A stretch of DNA of 16,095 nucleotides from CAZGOM01 sp964542875 (GTDB lineage Bacteria; Planctomycetota; Phycisphaerae; Phycisphaerales; Phycisphaeraceae): the NCBI GenBank assembly GCA_964542875.1, contig CAZIWA010000124.1, positions 1-16,095 of the forward strand, given 5' to 3'. This document shows, piece after piece, positions 7,764 through 14,126 of this stretch. The notes below the pieces were generated by a model. That model saw nothing but the letters and a program-made list of their open reading frames with translations. It had not been told where the DNA came from and ran no database searches. A program made the translations under genes and the position numbers. Numbering within the stretch: position 1 is the first letter of the stretch; every line of letters starts with the position of its first letter.

Positions 7764-7960
7764 CAGGGTAAAAGCATTTGTCGATTTCCCGGGTGACCGG
7801 GTAACGGGTTGCCGGGTGTCCATGAGGAACCCAAAAGCGGATCATGCCGCAAAATGGCATTCACCTTGGGTGACATGAACTTATCGAAGCACCCCGATAA
7901 CCCGAAAACCCGATACCCCGGGTGCATGTGCCGACAAATACCCCAAAGGCTTTTACCCTG
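7764..7960. repeat. ~197-nt inverted element containing dispersed repeat copy 2
   Basis: Outer arms CAGGGTAAAAGC (7764-7775) and GCTTTTACCCTG (7949-7960) are perfect 12-bp inverted repeats. They are followed inward, in register, by ATTTGTCG (7776-7783) pairing with CGACAAAT (7932-7939), and CCCGGG (7788-7793) pairing with CCCGGG (7917-7922). Inside lies a small hairpin, ATGCC (7844-7848) with GGCAT (7856-7860). Right-arm sequence 7893-7965 is the second copy of the 73-nt repeat at 1438-1510; the left arm looks like a shortened, inverted third copy. It may act as an RNA hairpin 3' of paralogue A1, or be a non-autonomous mobile or REP-like element. No clear target-site duplication is visible. 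Confidence 0.6.
7893..7924. repeat. Octamer tandem repeat (CCCGATAA-like, 4 copies)
   Basis: Four consecutive 8-nt units, each starting CCCG, in the right arm of the inverted element. The left arm (7789-7820) has the complementary CGGGT motif four times with 7 to 8-nt spacing. Copy 1 of the dispersed repeat keeps the octamer register at 1438-1469. Confidence 0.6.
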
Positions 7961-8295
7961 GAGCCCGATAAGGGTGCTCTTGATTTTTCCGGCCTGTCTG
8001 AGGTGTTTTCAGACACGCTAAACCCCTCCAATCAAAACCCATATCTCTTCACCTCTTGCGATCCGCGCATGCTGGTTTTCTCATCCCACTTCACGCCCTG
8101 ATATTCATAGTTCTATCCGTCTGAATGCCATGTTCAGTTTAAAAATAATCCCAACTACAATTCGTCTACAAAAAAACACATGGTTCACTGAAGTTTAAAT
8201 ATCATCCTTAAAAAATGACACAAAACACCGACTTTTAAACTCACCAATCAGATATCATCGCTCTCACACATCCACAAAATCAGCTCATAAATAAA

Positions 8296-8349
8296 AAAAG
8301 TCTGGCACGACGAAGCTCCAATAGATACTATTGATTCAGTTCAACAATC
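8296..8349 (+). promoter_or_regulatory. Conserved upstream element of prepilin-like paralogue A2
   Basis: Counterpart of 6881-6934: AAAAGTCTGG at 8296-8305, 18 nt, then the block starting GATACTATTGATTCA at 8324. It lies 75 to 128 nt before the ATG at 8424. A perfect 7-bp dyad, TTCAGTT (8335-8341) and AACTGAA (8350-8356) separated by 8 nt, overlaps its right end; this dyad is not kept in the other copy. Confidence 0.5.
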
Positions 8350-8423
8350 AACTGAAATTCTATTAAATCACATCGTTTGTCTATTTCTAGTTTCCAGTTT
8401 TCCGGGCATTCAAAAGGCCTGAC

Positions 8424-9161
8424 ATGAAAACTCGTCTTGGCGCCAAGTCGCACCGCACCGGGTTCACCCTTGTCGAACTTCTCGTGGTCGTCGCCATCGT
8501 CGCAATGCTGATGGCAATGCTTCTCCCCTCCCTGGGCAAAGCTCGCGATGCAGCGCGCCGCATGACTGAAACCGCGAACTATCGCTCCATGATGTTCTGC
8601 TATCTCAATTACTCCAACGATTACAAAGACGCTCTCATCGCCGACACCGTAGGCGGCTACGCCTGGGATCAAACGCTTCTCGATCCATACATGGCAGGCG
8701 CCATCAGAATCTCCGGCGTCACCTACGGCGGGGCCACCAAAATGATGGCCTTGGGTTGCACTGGACGTGAATACGGCGAACAGTGGTCAATGGGCGTCAA
8801 TGCTTCCATTCACACCTACGTTCTGGGAGCCACTCCCGCCACACCCGCCTACTACAACATGACCAAATACCCCAAGTTCTCCCACTTCCGAAAACCCAAA
8901 GACACCATGATTTTCAGCGACATGATCGCTGGCTACAAGCGCTTTCCAAACCCCAGCTTCTACTCCGGTTACCTTTGGCCCGATCTCCCACGCGCTTTTC
9001 GCCATCAGGGCGCCGGCATTGGCGTGGCCTATGCCGACGGACGCGCTTCCTGGCAAGACAACACCCCCGTCGCTCCTTGGACAACCGACTGGGGCTACGC
9101 CTACGGATGCCCGAAAAACGGCTGCTATTGGCACGCCTACAACAACCAGTGGACACCCTGA
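8424..9161 (+). CDS. Prepilin-type protein, paralogue A2
   Basis: 245 residues. Leader MKTRLGAKSHRTG, cleavage expected after G13, then FTLVELLVVVAIVAMLMAML with Glu at +5 (E18). ATG at 8424 has AAGG 6 nt upstream. Closely related along its whole length to the product of 6992-7723: NYRSMMF near residue 50, MALGCTGR near 110, KPKDT, FRHxxxG and the C-terminal YGCxKNGCxWHAYN (final 24 residues). HQGAGIGVAYADG is the H-X10-DG motif. The Cys residues in MALGC and in the C-terminal CxxxxC could form disulphides after export; this is inference. The pair looks like an ancient tandem duplication that kept its upstream control element. It ends 218 nt before the convergent gene at 9380. Function unknown. 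Confidence 0.87.
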   Translation: MKTRLGAKSHRTGFTLVELLVVVAIVAMLMAMLLPSLGKARDAARRMTETANYRSMMFCYLNYSNDYKDALIADTVGGYAWDQTLLDPYMAGAIRISGVTYGGATKMMALGCTGREYGEQWSMGVNASIHTYVLGATPATPAYYNMTKYPKFSHFRKPKDTMIFSDMIAGYKRFPNPSFYSGYLWPDLPRAFRHQGAGIGVAYADGRASWQDNTPVAPWTTDWGYAYGCPKNGCYWHAYNNQWTP

Positions 9162-9203
9162 TCCTTCACATTTGATTTCTTCGCATCATCCGGCGTTTTC
9201 TTC

Positions 9204-9263
9204 GCCCCATCGGGGCATCAGCCCGTAGCCGTGGGTCAGCGAGTCTTCGAGCGCAGCCCACGG
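9204..9263. repeat. REP-like palindromic segment between convergent genes
   Basis: GCCCC-ATC-GGGGC (9204-9216) is followed by CCGTGGG (9229-9235) and CCCACGG (9257-9263), a perfect 7-bp pair around 21 nt. Short GC-rich palindromes with a CCGTGGG/CCCACGG core look like REP elements, which are often present many times per genome. Only one copy is in this window, so repetitive status is inference. Confidence 0.45.
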
Positions 9264-9293
9264 AACACAATCTCTTGAATCACTCTTGTTTTC

Positions 9294-9312
9294 CGCGACC
9301 TCGATGGTCGCG
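9294..9312. terminator. Strong hairpin CGCGACC / GGTCGCG
   Basis: Perfect 7-bp stem (9294-9300 with 9306-9312) and 5-nt loop TCGAT. TTTT and AAAA flank it one base out on either side and could lengthen the stem. It lies 130 nt after the stop of the gene at 8424. No T-tract follows on the plus strand, so termination is possible but not certain. Confidence 0.4.
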
Positions 9313-9347
9313 CAAAAAACTCCGTTCTGGATTGCTGCTACTCCAAC

Positions 9348-9375
9348 AAAAAATCGGCCTCCACGGCCGTTTTTT
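9348..9375. terminator. Bidirectional intrinsic terminator
   Basis: A6-T-CGGCC (9348-9359), loop TCCAC, GGCCG-T6 (9365-9375). The 5-bp GC stem is flanked by an A-tract on one side and a T-tract on the other, so either strand reads as hairpin plus T-tract. It sits 4 nt after the stop codon of the minus-strand gene (9380) and also closes the plus-strand unit ending at 9161. Confidence 0.75.
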
Positions 9376-9379
9376 ACCC

Positions 9380-10234
9380 TCACCGGATCGCCCCATAAAA
9401 CTCAAACAGCACCGGGTCCCACTGCCCCACGTGCCCTTTCACATTCACCACATGGCCATCCGCCAGCATGACGTTTGCTGTCCCATTGGGATGGAAATAG
9501 GCGTAGGTCGTAGGCAGATAGTTGGGCATCAGATATCCGAAATACGTTGATGACCCCAGCGCCTCTCCCCCCAGGGCCAGCCGTGAAGGCGACACCGGCT
9601 CGCCGCGCTTGGGCGTGTACCGCTGATAGCTCGTCGCATTGCTCGCGGTGTTATAAAACGGGTCCCAGTTAAAAGGATCGCCCCACCCGAAATACGCGCT
9701 GATCACATACGTCGACACCTGCGTCCCATCGTTGATCACCGCGTACTTTTGCCCTTCGGTCGTGTTCATCCCAGGCCGGTAATCGCTCGCCGGACACAGC
9801 AGCACATTCCTGCCGGGCGAAAGCTTCCTTGAATCAAAACCCTTCTCTCCCGGCTCCTGCACCTGCATATACGGGCGGATCTGCTGCACGAAAATAATCT
9901 GCCCTGAAGCCGTCCCCTTCCGGTACGCAAACTTCGGATGCCGTGTCGCCCCGTAATCTCCGGAGTCTCCGGTGTCATACGTGTTGTTCACCGGGTACCA
10001 CAGCCGGTTGTCGGTTTTATAGGTGTTGATCGCCACACCCACCAGCCGTTCCCGGCCCATGCACAGCGCGCTCTGCGCCGCTTCACGCGCCTGCACCAGC
10101 GAAGGCAGCAGCAGCGCCATCAAGATCCCGATGATGCTGATCACCACCAGCAGTTCGATCAACGTGAACCCGCCGCGCCACGCTCCCGCAGGCCGTCCGC
10201 AGGCTGCACTTGCGCTTGAAAAATCGCTCCGCAT
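9380..10234 (-). CDS. Prepilin-type protein, paralogue B1
   Basis: 284 residues. After a 22-residue leader ending in AWRGG comes FTLIELLVVISIIGILMALL, the prepilin signal helix with Glu at mature +5, then AREAAQSALCMGRERLVG, the amphipathic continuation typical of planctomycete pseudopilin-like proteins. Further landmarks shared with the product of 10385-11287 are YPVNNTY, IRPYMQ, ISAYFGWGDP, TPKRGEP, STYFGYLMPNYLP and YAYFHPNGTANVMLADGHV, the last being the H-X10-DG motif. ATG at 10234 has a weak AAAGAG about 8 nt upstream. It is the last gene of a minus-strand run led by a GntR regulator, 150 nt after its paralogue, and ends at a strong terminator. Expected to be processed by a prepilin peptidase. 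Role unknown; not related beyond the signal helix to paralogues A1/A2. Confidence 0.85.
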   Translation of the reverse strand: MRSDFSSASAACGRPAGAWRGGFTLIELLVVISIIGILMALLLPSLVQAREAAQSALCMGRERLVGVAINTYKTDNRLWYPVNNTYDTGDSGDYGATRHPKFAYRKGTASGQIIFVQQIRPYMQVQEPGEKGFDSRKLSPGRNVLLCPASDYRPGMNTTEGQKYAVINDGTQVSTYVISAYFGWGDPFNWDPFYNTASNATSYQRYTPKRGEPVSPSRLALGGEALGSSTYFGYLMPNYLPTTYAYFHPNGTANVMLADGHVVNVKGHVGQWDPVLFEFYGAIR

Positions 10235-10305
10235 AACCGGGCTCTTTCAAAAGATAGGATCAAAACACAGGCCGGCCCCGCCTCAAAAACCCCTGAGCCC
10301 CAAAA

Positions 10306-10327
10306 GAGGAACACACAATCATTCCTC
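10306..10327. repeat. Short dyad upstream of paralogue B1
   Basis: GAGGAA (10306-10311) and TTCCTC (10322-10327) form perfect 6-bp arms around 10 nt, 72 to 93 nt before the start codon at 10234. Position suits an operator; symmetry this short can arise by chance. Confidence 0.25.
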
Positions 10328-10384
10328 ACCGTTCAACGCAAATCAATACGTTTTTACATAAAAAAAGACAGGCTCAACCAACCA

Positions 10385-11287
10385 TCAATTAATCGGCCCA
10401 TACCACTCGATCGTGTTCGACCCCACCGTCAACAGCGACGGCAGATTCGAAATATGCCCGTCCGCAAACGCAACATTGATCGTGTCATTGGGGTGAAAGT
10501 ACGCGTAATACTGCGGCAGATACGTCGGCGCCAGGTAACCAAAATACGACGACGTGCCGATCGATTCCCCAATCACCGGCATCAGCGACGGCCGGTGCGG
10601 CGAACCGCGCTTGGGTAAATACCTCCACGCCAGGCTCGAAGAACTCATGCTCGTGTTCGTCAGCGGATCATTCAAATACGGGTCCCCGTTCCCGAAATAC
10701 GCACTGATGAAATAGTTCGCCGGCTGCAGCGCGTCCGCCAGCACGCACGCGTGATACATCGCCGAGGCCGGCGCCCCTGACACATACGAATACGGGCTCG
10801 ATGGGCACAGCAGGGGATTCTTGTTGGGACCCTGCAGCCGCGGGTTATAAGCCGGCCCCTCATTGGGGTCACGGATGCTCAGGTAAGGCCGGATCTGCCA
10901 GATGAACGTCAGCGACCCGCTGTCCCGATACGTGTACTTCGGGTTGCGCAGGTAGTCCGGCCCCGTCGCATACGTGTTGTTCACCGGCCACCACAGCTTG
11001 TTGTCGTTGCCGTAGTACGTGGTCGCCATCAGCACAGACCGCTGCCGTGTCATGCACAGCGCCTGCCGCGCCGCTTCCCTTGCAGCATTCAGCGAAGGCA
11101 GCAGCATGGTCACCAGCACCGCCACGATGCTAATCACCACCAGCACCTCGATCAGCGTAAAACCTCCGCGGACGGCCAAGCGGCTTGCGCCCTGGGACCC
11201 GGGCTCGGGCGGCAAAGCCCGGCCAAGTGTTGGATTAACCCAGGACCCAGGACTCAAGACGCTCACTTTTGATCTAACGCTGGACAT
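10385..11287 (-). CDS. Prepilin-type protein, paralogue B2
   Basis: 300 residues from the only in-frame ATG (11287). LAVRGG precedes FTLIEVLVVISIVAVLVTML, a prepilin signal helix with Glu at +5, then AREAARQALCMTRQ. It shares WPVNNTY, WQIRPYL, ISAYFGNGDP, LPKRGSP, SSYFGYLAPTYLP and YAYFHPNDTINVAFADGHI with the product of 9380-10234; the last contains the H-X10-DG motif. From this ATG the leader would be 42 residues, far longer than in the other copies (13 to 22), would overlap the upstream oxidoreductase stop by 14 nt, and would translate a heptamer repeat and a 7-bp hairpin. A non-ATG start (TTG at 11213-11215 or 11177-11179) is therefore possible. Function unknown; likely co-transcribed with the sugar oxidoreductase genes. 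Confidence 0.82.
   Translation of the reverse strand: MSSVRSKVSVLSPGSWVNPTLGRALPPEPGSQGASRLAVRGGFTLIEVLVVISIVAVLVTMLLPSLNAAREAARQALCMTRQRSVLMATTYYGNDNKLWWPVNNTYATGPDYLRNPKYTYRDSGSLTFIWQIRPYLSIRDPNEGPAYNPRLQGPNKNPLLCPSSPYSYVSGAPASAMYHACVLADALQPANYFISAYFGNGDPYLNDPLTNTSMSSSSLAWRYLPKRGSPHRPSLMPVIGESIGTSSYFGYLAPTYLPQYYAYFHPNDTINVAFADGHISNLPSLLTVGSNTIEWYGPIN
11199..11222. repeat. Hairpin CCGGGCT / AGCCCGG
   Basis: Perfect 7-bp stem (11199-11205 with 11216-11222) with a 10-nt GC-rich loop, between the Gfo/Idh stop and the pilin signal segment of paralogue B2. It could limit read-through or tune translation if the true start of B2 is downstream. Confidence 0.4.
11239..11259. repeat. Heptamer tandem repeat (CCCAGGA, CCCAGGA, CTCAAGA)
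   Basis: Three consecutive 7-nt units, two identical and one diverged, just after the stop of the Gfo/Idh gene. It belongs to the group of spacer heptamers also seen at 12341-12361 and 15376-15403. Confidence 0.5.
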
Positions 11288-12275
11288 GCTCGGGCGCTTT
11301 CAATTGAGAAATTAATTCAGAGATATGAACCACATCCCCGGCCCGCGAAAGACTCTCGGAGCCCGCAATAACTAAAAGCGCAAGCTCCACGGTTTCTTCA
11401 AACGGATATGAACGGACCCCCGTCTTTAAAAAATCGGAAAAGTCCGCCAACTGCGCTTTAAACGCCGTGAACGGATCATCAAACCGGGCCGTCAGCGCGC
11501 CCTTGGTTCCATAAACATTCAAGTGCCCCATTGATCCATACAGATCATCGATCACCGCCATCTGCACCTGCACGCCAGACCCATGCGTCGCGTGGATCAT
11601 CGCGTGCTGCGCATCCCCCGTGTTGCGCAGGCTCTTCCACTGGCCCGGCTCCAGAAATGGATACACCGATTCCAACGCATGGATCCCGTATCTCGCCCAG
11701 CTCTTGGCCATGGTCATCGTGATCAGACGCGCTTCGCCGACTTCATCCATCCGCTTGCGCAGTTGCGCGTACCTTGGGCAATACCGCATGCCGGAGCTGG
11801 ACATGATCGCCTTGCCGTCTTCCACCCAGCTTATAAACTGCTTGAGATGATCCAGCCGGTCGGTCATCGGCTTGTCGATAAACACCGGCACCCCGGCCTC
11901 CACAAACGCCCGCGCGCGCTCAAGATGTTCCCATCCCTTATCGGTGGGGATCAGCACCGCATCCACCTGCCCGATCATGTCTTCGGGCTGGCTTGCCACA
12001 TTGGGAATCAGGCTTGCCTCCGCCACCCGGGCCGCATCTGCCGCATCGTCGCACCACACATGCGTCACCCGCACGCCGGGAATGCCAAAGCACTCCTTGG
12101 CCTGCTTGCCCAGATACGTCGGAATCGCCCCAAAGCCGCAGTGCGCCATCCGCTGGGCGTTGTACCCGTTGACAATGGCCGACCAGCTGAACGGGTGCCC
12201 GTTCTCATCCACCATCCCGGCCATGCCCAGCCGGATGTTGCCTGGATCTTTAACTAGCGGGCCAACCATCGTCAT
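11274..12275 (-). CDS. Gfo/Idh/MocA-family oxidoreductase
   Basis: NAD(P)-dependent sugar or sugar-acid dehydrogenase-like protein, 333 residues, within the 320-400 usual for the family. VDAVLIPTDKGWEHLERARAFVEAGVPVFIDKP (about 104-136) is the Rossmann strand and the E/D-K-P motif carrying the catalytic-type lysine (K135). RYGIHALE has H199 in the position of the family's G-x-H-x-x-D motif. The N-terminus lacks the usual GxGxxG; it reads LGMAGMVDENGHPFSWSAIVNGYN. ATG at 12275 has AGAGG 8 nt upstream; a second ATG two codons later has GGAG 8 nt upstream. It follows the SDR gene by 104 nt and slightly overlaps the longest form of the next prepilin-like gene. It probably acts with the SDR enzyme on one sugar under the GntR regulator. 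Substrate not determinable. Confidence 0.85.
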   Translation of the reverse strand: MTMVGPLVKDPGNIRLGMAGMVDENGHPFSWSAIVNGYNAQRMAHCGFGAIPTYLGKQAKECFGIPGVRVTHVWCDDAADAARVAEASLIPNVASQPEDMIGQVDAVLIPTDKGWEHLERARAFVEAGVPVFIDKPMTDRLDHLKQFISWVEDGKAIMSSSGMRYCPRYAQLRKRMDEVGEARLITMTMAKSWARYGIHALESVYPFLEPGQWKSLRNTGDAQHAMIHATHGSGVQVQMAVIDDLYGSMGHLNVYGTKGALTARFDDPFTAFKAQLADFSDFLKTGVRSYPFEETVELALLVIAGSESLSRAGDVVHISELISQLKAPEHVQR

Positions 12276-12340
12276 AACTCCAACCTCTCCCTGCAGCTCT
12301 TAAAACTCTGCTTCTTCAACTCTGAAAACGCCCCCTCTTC

Positions 12341-12361
12341 GACACAGGACACTGGACACGC
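12341..12361. repeat. Heptamer tandem repeat (GACACAG, GACACTG, GACACGC)
   Basis: Three 7-nt units sharing GACAC, in the 104-nt spacer between the SDR gene (stop at 12380) and the Gfo/Idh gene. Confidence 0.5.
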
Positions 12362-12379
12362 AACTCCGCCCCCGGGCGC

Positions 12380-13231
12380 TCACCACGCCGTCCACCCCCC
12401 ATCCACCAGCATGTTTTGACCCGTAATGAACTTCCCCGCATCGCTGCAAAGCAGCGCCACCATCCCTTTAAGGTCATCCGGCACGCCCACCCGGTTCAGC
12501 GGCGCCTTCGCCGACAGCCGTTTGTGAAACTCCGTGTCCGCCACCTGCCACGCATGCGGAAACGCACCCGGGCTCAGCGCATTCACCCGAATCCCGTGAG
12601 GCGCAAGAAAGCTCGACAGATACCTCGTCAACTGCACCACCCCGCCCTTGGCCGCGTTGTAGCTCGCCGGCACCGCATGTTCGTTCCCCTCGTAAAGCTT
12701 GTAGTCAGGCGAAATCACGCCATACATCGATGCCGTATTGAGCACCACCCCCCGGCTCACCTTCAGCATCTCAAACGACTCGCGCACGCAGTAGAAAACC
12801 GCGTTGAGCCCGATGTCGATATTCGCCCGCCACTCTTCATAGCTGATGGTCTCAAACCGATTCTTGTTCCCCGAGTACGCGTTGTTGATCAGCACATCCA
12901 GCCCGCCAAATGCGCTCTGCGTTTCCGCCAGCGCGGCACGCACGCTCATCGGGTCGGTGATGTTGCAGGCGATCGCCTTGGCCTTAGTCCCGTATTCCCT
13001 GGTCAGCCGCTGGGCCAGCGCATCGCCTTGTTCGGTCTTCAGATCAATGATCGCGATGTTCGCACCCAGCTCCGCCAGGGCCTCGCAGTACGCACTCCCC
13101 AGGTACCCGGCGCCGCCGGTGATGAACACCGTTTTTCCGGTCATGTCGAACAAGCTCTTGAGTGAACGGTTTTCAGGAATCGACATACAGATTGCATTTC
13201 CGCTAAGAAGTTGAGAAAGGTCTTCACGCAT
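12380..13231 (-). CDS. SDR-family oxidoreductase
   Basis: Classical short-chain dehydrogenase/reductase, 283 residues. TGGAGYLG at 38-45 is the cofactor-binding TGxxxGxG; D63 at the end of the second strand favours NAD(H). NNAYSG at 116-121 replaces the usual NNAG. The catalytic set is S168 (NTASMYG), Y191 and K195 (SYNAAKGG), followed by NALSPGAF. C-terminal ITGQNMLVDGGW is typical. It resembles the group that includes KduD-like and gluconate 5-dehydrogenases, so oxidation of a sugar acid or keto-sugar is a fair guess. The first 15 residues have no family counterpart; ATG at 13186 (MSIPENRSLKSLFDMTGK) is an equally good start and neither has a clear ribosome binding site. It lies 24 nt after the GntR stop, pointing to one operon. 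Confidence 0.9.
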   Translation of the reverse strand: MREDLSQLLSGNAICMSIPENRSLKSLFDMTGKTVFITGGAGYLGSAYCEALAELGANIAIIDLKTEQGDALAQRLTREYGTKAKAIACNITDPMSVRAALAETQSAFGGLDVLINNAYSGNKNRFETISYEEWRANIDIGLNAVFYCVRESFEMLKVSRGVVLNTASMYGVISPDYKLYEGNEHAVPASYNAAKGGVVQLTRYLSSFLAPHGIRVNALSPGAFPHAWQVADTEFHKRLSAKAPLNRVGVPDDLKGMVALLCSDAGKFITGQNMLVDGGWTAW

Positions 13232-13255
13232 GAACGAGATTCACAAGCCCGGGCC

Positions 13256-14002
13256 TTACAGCCCCAGTTCCATCTCCACAATCGCCTTCGCCATCGCCGC
13301 CGGCAGCGCCGGGCACGCCGAAATGTCCCCCAGCTTCTCGCGCGTCGCCCGCGCCGTCTGCAGATGCTTCACCAGGATCGAACACGCCAGCCGAGGCTGA
13401 TCCGCCTTGATCGCCCGATAAATCCGAATATGCTCCCGTGTTCCGATGCGCGCGGATGTCAGCGCCATCTGCTGCATCACGATCCCCGCGTGCGCCCAAA
13501 GCCTGTTGAGCACATGCGCCCGCCCAAGCATCCGCCCCAGCATCGGGCTCTGCGCACCCGCATAAATCATCTGGTGAAAACCCACGTCGCCAATCGCCCA
13601 TCGGGTGTAGCTCGCCTCACGCTCGGCTTCATTGGCCGCCTTCCCAAGTTCCCGTGTCGCCCGGCACATCTCCACCAGCAATTCCCGCATCTTCGCCAAC
13701 TGAGGCCGCGTAATCCTCGCGCACGCCTTCGTCAGCGCCACCTGCTCCAGCGCTATCCGGATGTCCGACAAATCCTCAAACTCCTCCTTCGTCGGCACCC
13801 GCGCATACGCCCCGCGATTGGGGATCTGGTCCACCAACCCTTCATCCTCCAATTTCGCAAACGCCTCCCGGATCGGCCCTCGGCTCACCCCAAGCTCCTT
13901 CGCCAGTTGCACTTCCCGCAGCGGCGTCCCCGGCGGAAAGTCCCCACGCAAAATCCCCAACCGAATCGCCTGATACGCATTGTCTGAAAGATTGGATACC
14001 AT
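13256..14002 (-). CDS. GntR-family transcriptional regulator, FadR/FCD type
   Basis: DNA-binding repressor or activator of the FadR subfamily, 248 residues from the ATG at 14002. The winged helix-turn-helix spans about the first 70 residues, with QLAKELGVSRGPIREAFAKLEDEGLV as the recognition region. The C-terminal FCD helical domain has GDVGFHQMI (Asp and His), EHIRIYRAI (His) and VKHLQTA (His), the metal/ligand-binding D-H-H-H pattern of FCD proteins, which commonly sense sugar acids. A second ATG nine codons upstream (14029) would give 257 residues. I prefer 14002 because a TTGACA-17-CAAAAT promoter ends 6 nt before it, which would give a leaderless mRNA, and because residues 1-9 of the longer form have no family counterpart. 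It heads the SDR and Gfo/Idh genes and presumably controls them. Confidence 0.9.
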   Translation of the reverse strand: MVSNLSDNAYQAIRLGILRGDFPPGTPLREVQLAKELGVSRGPIREAFAKLEDEGLVDQIPNRGAYARVPTKEEFEDLSDIRIALEQVALTKACARITRPQLAKMRELLVEMCRATRELGKAANEAEREASYTRWAIGDVGFHQMIYAGAQSPMLGRMLGRAHVLNRLWAHAGIVMQQMALTSARIGTREHIRIYRAIKADQPRLACSILVKHLQTARATREKLGDISACPALPAAMAKAIVEMELGL

Positions 14003-14008
14003 CACCAC

Positions 14009-14037
14009 ATTTTGTAAACAACTTTTCATCTTGTCAA
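14009..14037 (-). promoter_or_regulatory. Promoter and GntR-type operator of the gntR-SDR operon
   Basis: On the minus strand TTGACA (14037-14032), 17 nt, CAAAAT (14014-14009). Overlapping the -10 box is TTGTTTACAA (14021-14012), with TTGT/ACAA half-sites like the TTGTnnACAA operators of many FadR-type regulators; TTGACAA at the -35 box is a second short dyad. Autoregulation by the adjacent GntR protein is the simplest reading. Confidence 0.45.
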
Positions 14038-14126
14038 CGAAAATCTAACCAAACAACACTCCTACTGGCACAACACGGCCCAAAAGCAGGCTAATGTCTT
14101 GCTGCACCAACAAAAAAACTCAATAA

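Larger units (their letters stand above)
7724..8423. other. 700-bp spacer between paralogues A1 and A2
   Basis: The left part (7764-7965) is GC-rich and holds the inverted repeat structure with octamer arrays. From about 8040 to 8410 composition changes sharply to AT-rich, unlike the GC-rich genes around it, with short direct repeats and a dyad before the gene at 8424. No convincing gene: the open frames in the left part run through the repeats and have no family features. Confidence 0.6.

Noticed and set aside
7764..7960. Insertion sequence
   Set aside because: Terminal inverted repeats exist, but there is no transposase frame inside and no clear target-site duplication; kept only as a repeat.
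7809..8021. 70-codon open frame in the spacer after paralogue A1
   Set aside because: It runs through the octamer array and inverted structure, has no ribosome binding site and no recognisable features.
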